Made by a program: the position numbers and the translations under genes
The notes under the pieces: model-generated
Told to the model about the DNA's origin: nothing
What the model saw: the letters and a program-made list of their open reading frames with translations, nothing else
The model's database searches: none
Shown: in pieces, positions 16,361 to 25,267 of the stretch
Layout: each line of letters starts with the position of its first letter
How positions within the stretch are numbered: position 1 is the first letter of the stretch
Source: a bacterium HR30
Lineage (GTDB): Bacteria > Desulfobacterota > Binatia > HRBIN30
DNA: 40,815 nucleotides
NCBI GenBank assembly: GCA_002898795.1
Contig: BEIG01000018.1
Location: 1 to 40,815 of the forward strand
Direction: 5' to 3'

Positions 16361-18649
16361 TCAACGCCGATGTTTACGCAGTCGCTTCTTTCCCGATTTC
16401 TCTGCGGTTACCACGGTGCGAGCTCTACCTTCGGCCGGAGGTAGTCTTTCGAGCAAGGCAAAGTCGATCTCCCGCCGCCGCAGCGATACGTTGGTGCATT
16501 CTACCCGCACCCGGTCCCCAATCGTAAAGTACTGCCGCCGTCGCGCTCCGATCCAAGCCTGCTGCTCTTCGTCGTAGTAGTAACGGTCGTCAGGAAAACT
16601 TTCCGGCTTGAGCAACCCTTCGATGGGGTAGGCATCGAGTTCCACGAAGCAACCAAAGTTGGTCACACTAACGATGGTTCCCGGCTCGGGTTCCAGCAAG
16701 TGATCAAACATGAACTCGCATTTCTTCAAGTCGAGCATGGCCCGTTCCGCTTCCACGGCTTGTCGCTCGCACTGCGAGCAATGAAGCGACAGCTCTTCTA
16801 ACTGCTCCGCCAAGGCTCGAGCTTCGTCGAGACGACCCGCCAGCACGCGGCGAAGTTGGCGGTGCACGAGCAAGTCCGGGTACCGCCGAATCGGCGAAGT
16901 AAAATGGCAATAAACCGGAAACGCCAAGCCAAAGTGGCCTACGTTGACCGTACTGTACTGCGCTTGGGCAAGCGCCCGCAGCACCTGGCGGGAAAGAACG
17001 CGGGCCAAGGGGTGGCCTTCGATTTGTTTGAGTGCCCGGGCGACGTCTTGCGGACGTACCCGCCCCTCGTATTGCACCGTAAAGCCAAAGCGGGCCAGGA
17101 ATCGGTTCAGTTCGTCGATGTCACTCGGGTCGGGGGATTCGTGCACGCGATAGGGAAATGGCACGCGATGTTCCCGTAAATACAACGCCACGGCCCGGTT
17201 GGCTTCGAGCATGAACTCCTCGATGATGCGGTGGGCATCGTTGCGGAGCAACAGGCGGACCCCCACGCTCCGCCCTTCCTCCGAGAGGTCGATCAGCGCC
17301 TCGGGTAAGTCCAAGTCCAACGACCCCGCCGATAAGCGCGCGCGGTTGAGTTGCTGCATGAGTTCGTGCATCTCCCTCAGCTCCTCGAGCAGCGGCCCGA
17401 GGGAAGCGCGCCAGGCATCGATCTCGGCGGAAACGGCGTCGGAAATGACCGCCGCGACTTTCGTGTACGTCAGGCGCGCCCGGCTGCGGATCACGGCCGG
17501 ATAAAACTCGGCATGTTTGCGGTGGCCTTGGCGGTCGTAGTGCAGTTCGGCCACCAACACCAACCGATCGCGCTCCGGAAGCAACGAGCACAGTTGGTTG
17601 GACAGCTTTTCCGGAAACATGGGGATGGCACGGTCGGGGAAGTACACACTCGTACCCCGAGCCCTCGCCTCGTGGTCCAAGGCCGAATCTTCTCTCACGT
17701 AGTGCGATACGTCGGCAATGGCCACCCACAAGATACGATGGCCGCCCGCAGTGGTCTCTAGGCAAACGGCGTCGTCGAAATCGCGGGCCGTTTCCCCGTC
17801 GATGGTCACGAAGGGCAGGTCCCGCAGGTCGCGGCGGTCTCGGTAGTCCGCGGCTTCGGGATCATCCGGCAGGCGATTCGCCTCGGCCATAGCCGCTTCG
17901 GGAAACTCCGTGCGCAGCCCATGCTCGGCGGCAATGAGGGCGAACTGCACGTCCGGATGTTCCACCGGTCCCAAGACAAGCTCGAGCTCCCCTGCCGGTG
18001 GGCGCCCCGCCGTGGGCGGACGCACGATGCGCACTTGCGCAATCAGCCCAGCCTGGTCGCGCCGAGGCTGGTTTGGCCCCACGATCTCCACACTGGGTAA
18101 CAATTCGAGCTCGGGCACCAGCTGCCAGCCGCGCCGAGTTGGCTCCAAGGTGCCCAACATTTTGGCATGCGTCGAGGAGACGACGCGGGTTACGCGGCCC
18201 ACCACCCGTCTTACTCGCGGGTCGCGGCGCAGCACTTCGATTTCCACACGGTCCCCGTGCAGCGCACCGTTCTCGAGCCCAGCAGGAATGAGCACGTCCC
18301 GCGGGAAGTGCCGCGCGGCCGCGCCCAGCACTTCAACGAAGCCGTAGCCCCCACGAACGCGTTGGTACCGGCCCTCGAACCGCGCCTCTTCGACCGCGAG
18401 CGGAGCCACGCGCCGAGTTCGGCGTTGCGGAACCTTCGGCACCTCGGCCTCCCGCATCCACTGGTAACGACTCTTACCGATGCGGCGCAGCTTTCCAGCA
18501 GCCACTGCCGCTTCCAGGATTATTTTCAGTTGCCTGCGGTCGTATTGGCCCAAGTCAAGGTACCGAGCCAATTGCGTAATGGTCAAAGGCCGCGGGGCAG
18601 CTTGCTGGAGTACCCGCAACAACTCTTCCGCTCCCACGGCACGCGACAT
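16361..18649 (-). CDS. rnr: Ribonuclease R (RNase II/R family exoribonuclease)
   Basis: 762 residues. A 3'-5' processive exoribonuclease acting on structured RNA. Order: N-terminal winged-helix (LTITQLARYLDLGQYDRRQL), cold-shock domains (YGFVEVLGAAARHFPRDVLI near 100), then the RNB catalytic domain beginning VTIDGETARDFDDAVCLE (~285), whose Asp cluster binds Mg2+. It also has GTSVYFPDRAIPMFPEKLSN and a late HFTSPIRRYPDLLVHRQL. An S1 domain (PGTIVSVTNFGCFVELDAYP) near 645 is followed by a basic C-terminus (EKSGKKRLRKHRR), as in RNase R rather than RNase II. It lies 44 bp behind the dipeptidase and in front of the P450. Confidence 0.96.
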   Translation of the reverse strand: MSRAVGAEELLRVLQQAAPRPLTITQLARYLDLGQYDRRQLKIILEAAVAAGKLRRIGKSRYQWMREAEVPKVPQRRTRRVAPLAVEEARFEGRYQRVRGGYGFVEVLGAAARHFPRDVLIPAGLENGALHGDRVEIEVLRRDPRVRRVVGRVTRVVSSTHAKMLGTLEPTRRGWQLVPELELLPSVEIVGPNQPRRDQAGLIAQVRIVRPPTAGRPPAGELELVLGPVEHPDVQFALIAAEHGLRTEFPEAAMAEANRLPDDPEAADYRDRRDLRDLPFVTIDGETARDFDDAVCLETTAGGHRILWVAIADVSHYVREDSALDHEARARGTSVYFPDRAIPMFPEKLSNQLCSLLPERDRLVLVAELHYDRQGHRKHAEFYPAVIRSRARLTYTKVAAVISDAVSAEIDAWRASLGPLLEELREMHELMQQLNRARLSAGSLDLDLPEALIDLSEEGRSVGVRLLLRNDAHRIIEEFMLEANRAVALYLREHRVPFPYRVHESPDPSDIDELNRFLARFGFTVQYEGRVRPQDVARALKQIEGHPLARVLSRQVLRALAQAQYSTVNVGHFGLAFPVYCHFTSPIRRYPDLLVHRQLRRVLAGRLDEARALAEQLEELSLHCSQCERQAVEAERAMLDLKKCEFMFDHLLEPEPGTIVSVTNFGCFVELDAYPIEGLLKPESFPDDRYYYDEEQQAWIGARRRQYFTIGDRVRVECTNVSLRRREIDFALLERLPPAEGRARTVVTAEKSGKKRLRKHRR

Positions 18650-18693
18650 TGCACCCTCCCACGGTCGTTTTGGCGTGTTTTCTCGTTAGCTTT

Positions 18694-19854
18694 TCAGGGA
18701 AGCAACTGGCCAAGCAGGCGCTGCACGTTGCCACCGAGCACCTTTTCCACCTCCGGGCGAGAAAGGCCCGCATCCAGGAGGGCTTGAGCCAATTGCGCGA
18801 TCCCAGATGTGTCGAAGGGGGTAGTGGTCCCGCCGTCGAAGTCAGAGCCTAACGCTACGTGCTCTGCGCCGATGAGCCGAACGGCATAGACCATGGCTTG
18901 CACGATATTGGGCAAGGTTGGCTCGCACACGGCTCCGTCCCAGTAACCGATACCAACCACGCCACCCTTGTTCGCTATGGCGCGAAGCTGTTCATCGGAA
19001 AGATTGCGTACGGAACTGCAGGTTCCTTTGACACCGGTATGCGATACGATTGGCGGGCGCTGCACGATGGCCACGACCTCGGCAAAAAGCCGAGGCGAGG
19101 CATGGGCCAAGTCCACGATCATTTTCCGTTCTTCGGCACGCCGCACGATTTCGGCCCCGAACGGAGTCAGTCCACCCTTTCGCAGCCCGTGGGCCGACCC
19201 CCCAATCTCGTTATCGAAAAAGTGCGTCAAGCCGAGCACGCGGAACCCGGCGTCGTAAAGCCGGTCGAGATTTTCTGCCCGACCTTCGAGACAGTGCAGC
19301 CCTTCCACCCCCAAGATGCCGCCCACCACTGGCCGCCCTTGCTGGCGCTCTAAAAGGAGAGCGTTCAAGTCTTGCTGGTTGCGGATGACCTTTAGCTGCC
19401 CTTGCGAGGTCGCGGCGGCAAGTTCGAGGCGACGCGCTTGGTAGAGCGCGCGTTCCAGTAAGCTGTTCCAAGTGACCCACGGCCAGAGTTGCGTGACCAC
19501 CAGCCAACGCACCATGTCGGAGTGGGGATCGTTGGCCTCGTAGTTGAGGCCAGTTGGAACCTTGGTCACTGCAGTAAACACCTGCAAGGCAACCCCACCG
19601 CGCAGGAGACGCGGCAGGTCGACGTGACCGTGACGAGCCTCACGGAGCACGTCGCGGTCCCACAGCAACGTATCAGCGTGCAAGTCGGCCACGAACAAGC
19701 CGGCAAACCAAGCTCGCGTCTCCGGCTCAACCGGGTAGGCCTCGCCGGGCACCACACGATTCAAGCGGCGATCGACGATCTGCGGAAGCAGGTACAGTGC
19801 ACACGCTCCGGCTAACGCCAACGCCCCACCCGCAATGACGAAAGCAAATCTCAC
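18694..19854 (-). CDS. Membrane dipeptidase (M19, renal dipeptidase family)
   Basis: 386 residues. An N-terminal hydrophobic segment (residues 5-24) suggests a membrane anchor or lipid-proximal export. The zinc-binding site is HxD (H59, D61 in VADLHADTLLW), Glu in LGVEGLHCLEG (~178), and His residues in IVDLAHASPR and PIVSHTGVKG. LGSDFDGG is the typical C-terminal metal-site loop. The family hydrolyses dipeptides, including D-amino-acid ones; some members have other amidohydrolase activities. First gene of the leftward dipeptidase - rnr - P450 - rhodanese series. No promoter is obvious before 19854. Confidence 0.92.
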   Translation of the reverse strand: MRFAFVIAGGALALAGACALYLLPQIVDRRLNRVVPGEAYPVEPETRAWFAGLFVADLHADTLLWDRDVLREARHGHVDLPRLLRGGVALQVFTAVTKVPTGLNYEANDPHSDMVRWLVVTQLWPWVTWNSLLERALYQARRLELAAATSQGQLKVIRNQQDLNALLLERQQGRPVVGGILGVEGLHCLEGRAENLDRLYDAGFRVLGLTHFFDNEIGGSAHGLRKGGLTPFGAEIVRRAEERKMIVDLAHASPRLFAEVVAIVQRPPIVSHTGVKGTCSSVRNLSDEQLRAIANKGGVVGIGYWDGAVCEPTLPNIVQAMVYAVRLIGAEHVALGSDFDGGTTTPFDTSGIAQLAQALLDAGLSRPEVEKVLGGNVQRLLGQLLP

Positions 19855-20707
19855 AAGCTACGTTTCGCCGATCGCTTCCAGACTTGTCAACCTTTTCTCT
19901 TGCAGAAGGTAGCAGCAAGCCACACCCTATCCCCGAGCGATCGTCGAGGTCGAGCCCCCGTTGCTTGTCCTCAGCGGCAAGCCGAGGGGCGAGTGAAGCG
20001 GCGCCGACGTGCAGGCAACACCTCCGCCCACCTACGAACAGTGGCCAAAACAGGCACGAGAAGGGGAGCAGTGAGGGATCCCTGGGCGCAAGATCGCGAC
20101 CCTGCACCGCTGGCGGTTCGCACGGCCCGATGTCGAGCAAGGTGCATCGACGGCCGGAAGAAAGTTGGCGCGCCGTAATTTGCTCGTGCGCTTGGTTGCC
20201 CGAATGCCGCACCGGTGAACACCACGGAATGAAAAGGAGGTCACTCGACCAAGGGAAGCCTGTCGCGTGTGGACCTTCCACAGTGATAGAGCACCTCGGC
20301 AACTACCGTGCGCACCGATGCTGCTCTTCCCCTGTTCGTGGCAACGAAGGAGGCGACAATTCCCCGCTCCGAAGTCGTTGCGGTAACCTCGTCTGTGCTA
20401 AACGCGGCACCGGCGGTGCCGGCGCGGCAGTTCGAGCGGCTGTCGCAGGTCCGTAGATCATTGGCGGCGGAGAGCCCGTCCCCGGCGCAGGGTTTCGAGT
20501 CGAGACCCTTCCAATGCTCCTCCACTGGCTCTTGGCTGCACTGTGTCCCGAGGCCACCCGTGGTTTAGAGCCATCTCATCCCCAGGGCTCAGCCACGAAC
20601 GCGGCTTTGCGCTCGCGAACCGTAAACCCCGTCGAGGGCCAATCCGCTCGGCAGCTCGGCGGATGCGCATTTCACCCGCTTCGCCTGCCCCGTCCCGATG
20701 GTCCAGA
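19855..20707. other. Gene-free intergenic region
   Basis: About 850 bp with no gene I can support. Open frames on both strands overlap, are Arg/Ala/Pro-rich and lack starts with ribosome sites. No tRNA or rRNA pattern was found. It lies upstream of the dipeptidase (promoter side) and downstream of the surface-protein frame at 20708-22327. Its base composition resembles the rest, so it may be eroded coding DNA. Confidence 0.6.
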
Positions 20708-22327
20708 TCACCCGACTGACTCGTTCCCTGCCCTCGCTGCGCCAAAGCTCGGCGTCATGCACCCCGTCATCCGCAAGTTCGTACAATACTTTCCTTGCGG
20801 CTCGTCGAGGTGGAGTGATGCAGAACGGCGCGTGGCTCTCACGAGCAGCCACGCCAAGGGTAGGAACGCCCAATAAGGAACGCCGCGATTTGCCGTGCCG
20901 CCAGAAGTGGTGTGGCAGCCCCCGTCGCCTCCGTCTTCGACCATGAACGTCCCTTCCGGCGTGCCGTCGCTACGCCACTGTCGAATGCCGTGCACGCCAT
21001 CGTCCGCGAAAAAGTAGGCCACGCCGTCTTCCACCGGAAAGGGCCCGTAACCGTTGAGCATCCCCTCCGCCCGGCCGCACACGTCCGACCTGTGCCGGAC
21101 CAGCGAACTCGCAGGGCCACAGGGGCCGCTCAGCAAGCCAATGTCATGCTCCGTACGGTTGATATCCTTCACCAGGCGCGTGCCCTCGGAGGTGCCGTCC
21201 GTGGCCCAAATTTCGAAGCCCGTCTGGCCGTCGTTGGCGATGAACAAAAGCTTATCCCTGAGAGGCGTAAAACTCGGGAAAAAGAAGCCGGACCGGCTAA
21301 ACTCATCTTCCACGTCTGCGTCAAAGTAAATCGAGGATCGGGGCCCAGGGTAAATATCTCTCAACAGAAACGTGCCCTCCTCCGTGCCATCGCTTCGCCA
21401 CAACTCCACTCCATGCTCCCTATCGGCCCCAAGGAAGATCAGTGTGTCGCGGAACGGCACCATGGTCCGCGCATCCGACGGCACGAGTTTTCCGTCTGCG
21501 AATCGTCTGCTCGGTTGAATTGGGGGGCTTAGCTCTCGCACTGCGCCCCCCTCCCCGGGAAAAGGGTTGATGTCTTTCACCATGTACGTGCCTTCCTCCG
21601 TTCCGTCGCTACGCCACAACTCGGTACCATGCTCTCCATCGTCGGCGAGGAAATAGAGTACGTCGTTCATGACCACCGGCTGAATCGGCTCGTCCACGCT
21701 ATTCCGAAGGTTGGGGTTGATGTCTTTGACCAGGCGAAGTTCCGCTCCATCCCAAACCCACAGTTCGCACCCGAACTGCTTTTCGGGACAATCTAGTGGG
21801 GGTAAACCGTCTGCAACCCCATGGTCGGGCCCCACGTCTTCTAAAGCGGCGAAGTATAGGTTCCCTACCTGCACCCACCCTTCTGGTGTTCCCAGGCAGG
21901 TCACGGTGAAGGTCGCGCACACTATTTCTAGAAGCGATCCCGACGGCGGGGGAACCGAGACTGCACGTAAGGGCAGGAACGCAAACACGGCGAAACAAAT
22001 GCCACCCACGGCTCCCGCTCGGCACCGCGGCCACCTCGCTGCATGCGGTAGCTTTCGCCCTTTTCCGGCGCGGGCCCCTCTACGGGCATAGAGAAGCCCC
22101 ACGAGCCCAAGCACGAGCCAGTGCGGCCGCTTCGCCTTGTTCGCAGGTAGCACGGCGCAGGTGCCCTCACCTTCGAATGCGCCGATTTCGTAGCCACCGC
22201 CTAGCGGGCGGGCATTGTTAGCGTGGTCTCGCGTTCCGGCGCGGTAAATTTGGATCCCTTGCCGTGCGAGAAGGTCGATCATCAGCGCAATGGCTCCGAG
22301 AAAGGTCTCCAACCCAACTCGAGGCAT
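20708..22327 (-). CDS. Chimeric surface protein: beta-helix-type tail fused to ELWxxDGT repeats
   Basis: 539 residues from ATG 22327, which has a strong ribosome site (AAGGAGG). Residues ~35-52 read ANNARPLGGGYEIGAFEGEG, a motif usually found at the end of beta-helix/choice-of-anchor surface proteins, followed by a hydrophobic span and RR (HWLVLGLVGLLYARRGAR, ~70-86). A second signal-like stretch (GICFAVFAFLPLRAVS, ~109-124) then starts the ELWxxDGT part: at least four repeats such as GTELWRSDGTEEGTYMVKDI, GVELWRSDGTEEGTFLL, GFEIWATDGTSEGT and GIRQWRSDGTPEGTFMV, a hyalin-like/beta-propeller surface repeat. A Gly/Cys-rich stretch, a hydrophobic span and RR (YWAFLPLAWLLVRATRR, ~480-497) form a sorting-signal-like end. 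The last ~40 residues look like read-through. Likely two gene pieces in one frame; the true start of the ELWxxDGT protein may be a GTG near 22015. Confidence 0.65.
   Translation of the reverse strand: MPRVGLETFLGAIALMIDLLARQGIQIYRAGTRDHANNARPLGGGYEIGAFEGEGTCAVLPANKAKRPHWLVLGLVGLLYARRGARAGKGRKLPHAARWPRCRAGAVGGICFAVFAFLPLRAVSVPPPSGSLLEIVCATFTVTCLGTPEGWVQVGNLYFAALEDVGPDHGVADGLPPLDCPEKQFGCELWVWDGAELRLVKDINPNLRNSVDEPIQPVVMNDVLYFLADDGEHGTELWRSDGTEEGTYMVKDINPFPGEGGAVRELSPPIQPSRRFADGKLVPSDARTMVPFRDTLIFLGADREHGVELWRSDGTEEGTFLLRDIYPGPRSSIYFDADVEDEFSRSGFFFPSFTPLRDKLLFIANDGQTGFEIWATDGTSEGTRLVKDINRTEHDIGLLSGPCGPASSLVRHRSDVCGRAEGMLNGYGPFPVEDGVAYFFADDGVHGIRQWRSDGTPEGTFMVEDGGDGGCHTTSGGTANRGVPYWAFLPLAWLLVRATRRSASLHLDEPQGKYCTNLRMTGCMTPSFGAARAGNESVG
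20730..20789 (-). pseudogene. Out-of-frame ELWxxDGT repeat relic
   Basis: In another minus-strand frame within the last part of the chimeric gene, the DNA reads VLYELADDGVHDAELWRSEG, an almost intact ELWxxDGT repeat. The main frame at this place gives unrelated sequence. A frameshift or partial duplication is the simplest explanation. Confidence 0.7.
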
Positions 22328-22335
22328 TCCCGCGT

Positions 22336-22342
22336 CCTCCTT
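22336..22342 (-). promoter_or_regulatory. Ribosome binding site of the chimeric gene
   Basis: AAGGAGG on the minus strand, 8 bp before ATG 22327. It fixes this start and shows that the beta-helix-type N-terminal part is translated, rather than being an accidental upstream extension of the ELWxxDGT frame. Confidence 0.75.
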
Positions 22343-22356
22343 GGCGGGGTAGGCCA

Positions 22357-22385
22357 GCTATCGTCTTGTGCTTTTTGTTTTTCAA
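22357..22385 (-). promoter_or_regulatory. Possible sigma-70 promoter
   Basis: On the minus strand TTGAAA (22380-22385) is 17 bp from GATAGC (22357-22362). It lies in an A/T-rich island that stands out in the GC-rich surroundings, about 15-20 bp before the ribosome site. The -35 is good and the -10 weak. Confidence 0.4.
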
Positions 22386-22871
22386 GAATTTTTTACAGGG
22401 ACAGGGATCGCCTTGCCGGCCGATACCAGGGTTTGCCACGCGGCCGGCGCGGGGCTACGGCTTGCTCGCGCTGTCGTGCCCGCCACCGACTGCGCCCTTA
22501 CTGGCAACGAACTCGCCCTCCACGTGCCTGCTTCGGGGAGCGATCCTTTGCTACCAACGCGCCAGAGTCCAGCACTCCGGGCCGCTACCCAAGAAAAACC
22601 GCTCTACTCCTTTCCGTTGTGACCCAACCCGGAAAAACGCCTCGGGGCGCTGGCTCACCCGCGAGCTTTGAGATTCGCGAGCGGCTTAGCCCTGGCCGCT
22701 CAGGCGCAAAGCAGAAGCTCGGGCTGCGCCTCCGGTGGTGCCGCGGCGGCGGCACAGAAGTGAGTCTTTGGTCTGCCGCGCGATGTTCCGCCTTCTCTCC
22801 ACCAGAAGCGCTAGCAGGCAGCGGGGGACAGAACCGTGCGGTTCGACGTGGTCATCGCCGCATGGGCGAGT
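22386..22871. other. Gene-free intergenic region
   Basis: About 490 bp between two minus-strand surface-protein genes. A plus-strand frame through 22223-23245 is open but is mostly the shadow of the neighbouring genes and very Arg-rich. I see no RNA gene or clear terminator. Confidence 0.55.
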
Positions 22872-24641
22872 TCATTCGCTTCGACAGCCTCGGTCGCAAC
22901 TGTCGCCGTCCACGCGGTTACCGTCGTCGCACTCCTCGCCGGCGTCGCGGCGTCCGTTTCCGCACGTACTTGGCCGGCACACTAGCGCCAGTCGGTCGGC
23001 ATCCACTTGCCCGCTCGTCGTGTACGCTGCGAGCTGGAGGAGCTTACGCCCGGCCACCCATCGCCCCCCGAGCACTCGTCGCAGCGGCACCGCCAACTGC
23101 ACCGGCTCGCCACACACGTTGCGGCTGGAGTTCACCACGCCACTCTGGAACACCTGCCCGTTGCGATAAATGGCCACACCGAAAGCAGCCGCTGCCTGTT
23201 CCAGGGCAGCAAGATTGGCCATGTCGGCTGGGTCCGCGCTGGTAGCCAATGGCCGGTCGATCTCGATGGCCTCGATTCCCATAGGGAGGCATTCCGGCAG
23301 GCGGGCATCTTCCTGATTCAAGCACAGCCGCAGGGAAAACACGCATACGCCGTCGTTCGCCCCCGAACCGAGGTCGCAGCGAGGATCGCCCTCGGCACAA
23401 ACGAGCTTGTTCTTCGGCACGCCGCGACGGCTCCGGGGTGGTACGGGGTTCGTCAACCACTCGTGGTGGCAGTTACTCCTGCTCAGTCCGGTTCCTGGTA
23501 TGCAGGGATTCCCCGGTGCCAACTCCGTGCAGTCAACACCCGACGTAGCTGTTGCCGTCGCCGAGGGCGTCGCCGTGGCAGTGGGCGGCGGCGTCGGCGT
23601 TGAACTGGGTGTCGCCGTCGCCGAAACAGTGGGGCTCGGTGTCGGCGTCCCTGCGGCTGTCGCGCTTGCCGACGGCGTCAGAGTTGTTGTGGCGCTTGGA
23701 GACGGTGTCGAACTGGGGGTCGTCGTTGGCGTCGGCGAATCTGTAGGTGTGGCGCTCGCGGGGATCGTTGGCGTGGCGGAGGCCGTCGCGCTCGCAGTGA
23801 ACGTGGGAGACGGTGTTGGTGTGGGAGTGGCCGTGAGAGTGGCCGTGCAGCTCGGCGAGAGCGTGGGCGTGTTCGTGGGCGAAGAAGTGCGTGTCGCGGT
23901 TCGAGTCGGCGTGGATGTGGGCAACACGTAATCCACATCGAGCAACGGCCGGTTCGACACCACCGGATCGTCGCCATCGTAAAATGCCAGAGAATCGGCG
24001 AGAACGTTCGGAAGTCGGCCAGGAAAATAAACGCGTATCTGCGTCCGCCCGGCGCGGTTGATTGCTGCCGCACCTGCAGGGCCGAAATCGATCCGCAACA
24101 ACGACGGCACCGTTGGGGCAGTACCGACCACGCAAGCTGCGTTTGCAGCAGTGGTTGGCGCGTCGAAGTCGGCAACTTCGATCTCCGGGTGGTCGCTGAA
24201 GCTACCGGTACGGACATCGACCACTGGCACTCCGAAAGCGCTGTTCGTGAAGGGATTGAGTCCACTGCCGCCGCGGCGGGTCAGCCACAAACGTGCTCCC
24301 GTAACCACGGCATCGTCCGGCAACGCCGAGGTGTCGAACGAAACAATGGCGCGAGTGAAGGTGTTATCGGCATGTTCGCCAAGTCGCCACGCACTGCTGT
24401 CGATGCCGGAAGGAGCGCCGCCGGTGTTCGTGAAAATGAACCCATCGTTCAAACCACCTTCGGAAGAAAATCGGGCGGCCGGAGCTGGCCAGGCATTGGT
24501 ACTGATTCGTTCATCCCACAGCCAAGTCGAGAAGAGAAGGAAACTCGAAGAGCTTCTCCGCAACACCGTCGAGAACTGCCCGTCTCCTCGATGCACCACC
24601 AAATTAGCCGCAGCACGGCGTGAATCCACAACGTGCCCCAC
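22872..24641 (-). CDS. Secreted protein: DNRLRE-like domain, Thr/Pro linker, Cys-rich CGNG repeat
   Basis: Up to 589 residues from GTG 24641. Residues ~50-245 resemble a DNRLRE/CBM96-like beta domain (ARFSSEGGLNDGFIFTNTGG ... RAIVSFDTSALPDDAVVTGA). A Thr/Pro/Ser/Ala linker of ~135 residues follows. The C-terminal part has several Cys and ends with TCGNGRRDAGEECDDGN and GDSCDRGCRSE, the DUF4215/Myxococcus Cys-rich repeat (one copy, normally disulfide-bonded and calcium-linked). The N-terminus has only a poor signal peptide (SSSSFLLFSTWLW), so the 5' end may be misplaced or broken; another frame nearby (about 24575-24640) is more hydrophobic. Probably cell-surface or secreted; function unknown. 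Confidence 0.75.
   Translation of the reverse strand: MGHVVDSRRAAANLVVHRGDGQFSTVLRRSSSSFLLFSTWLWDERISTNAWPAPAARFSSEGGLNDGFIFTNTGGAPSGIDSSAWRLGEHADNTFTRAIVSFDTSALPDDAVVTGARLWLTRRGGSGLNPFTNSAFGVPVVDVRTGSFSDHPEIEVADFDAPTTAANAACVVGTAPTVPSLLRIDFGPAGAAAINRAGRTQIRVYFPGRLPNVLADSLAFYDGDDPVVSNRPLLDVDYVLPTSTPTRTATRTSSPTNTPTLSPSCTATLTATPTPTPSPTFTASATASATPTIPASATPTDSPTPTTTPSSTPSPSATTTLTPSASATAAGTPTPSPTVSATATPSSTPTPPPTATATPSATATATSGVDCTELAPGNPCIPGTGLSRSNCHHEWLTNPVPPRSRRGVPKNKLVCAEGDPRCDLGSGANDGVCVFSLRLCLNQEDARLPECLPMGIEAIEIDRPLATSADPADMANLAALEQAAAAFGVAIYRNGQVFQSGVVNSSRNVCGEPVQLAVPLRRVLGGRWVAGRKLLQLAAYTTSGQVDADRLALVCRPSTCGNGRRDAGEECDDGNRVDGDSCDRGCRSE
23540..23930 (-). repeat. Low-complexity Thr/Pro/Ser/Ala-coding tract
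   Basis: Minus-strand coding linker with runs such as TPTPTPSPTFT and TATPSATAT. It is the counterpart of the linker at 1738-2160 in the other secreted protein and shows the same design of modules joined by disordered spacers. Confidence 0.8.
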
Positions 24642-25267
24642 CCAAACAACTCGTGCCCAAGAGACCTCAAGGGAAGACCCCTTACAACGGTGCGCAGCGC
24701 GCCATGCCGCCTCCTCCCCGAAGCCAACGGAAACGGGAAAACTCCCGCCCTTATCCCTGAGGCAATGCGGCTTGCTGGGAACTGATCGGGGCGCTCGGGA
24801 GCTACGTCAAACGGTCTACCCACGGGCCGGCGCAAGCTCTGTTAGCTTCCTCCAACGCCAAACCGACAAGCGTCGTGTCAAAATCCAGCCCGTGGCTACC
24901 AACTGCGGCAACAACCTTACCGTGTGCGGCCACTTTTGCGAAGCATAGGCCAAAAGACGGGCTAGCGCTTCGTCCGGTCCCTCCTGCTCCAAGCGTCGAA
25001 AAGCGCTCAATGGCCTCTCACGCCGCGAACCCCGCAGGTCTCGACGACCGCTGCAAGTGGGACCGGCCGCGGGTCTTGCGCACCAGCCACTAGGTCGGAG
25101 GGGAGCAGGACGAGCAGGCGCGCTCCCGCGACGCCGTGCTCGACAATTACTCGATCGCGGGGGCACGTTCGGGCCGAGCCCCGCGGGCGCGGCGAAGGCA
25201 CCGACGAGCCATCTCCTCCAGGTGGAGGTGCTAGCCAGGAACGGCGAAAAACGGTACGCCATGCGGC
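24642..25267. other. Gene-free intergenic region
   Basis: 626 bp between divergent genes, the surface protein (-) and the HIT gene (+). Frames through it are Arg-rich and mutually overlapping. A hydrophobic minus-strand reading (GWGTLWIHAVLRLIWWC, in another frame near 24595-24650) might be a lost signal peptide of the surface protein. No RNA gene seen. Confidence 0.5.

Noticed and set aside
20480-20510. A GGTTTCGAGTC sequence like a tRNA T-arm
   Set aside because: The stem does not pair and no cloverleaf can be drawn; treated as chance in GC-rich DNA.
22218-22439. A minus-strand frame starting with a DPCPC motif that resembles a SEC-C zinc-binding tail
   Set aside because: Only the first few residues fit; the rest overlaps the promoter and start of the real gene and is in another frame.
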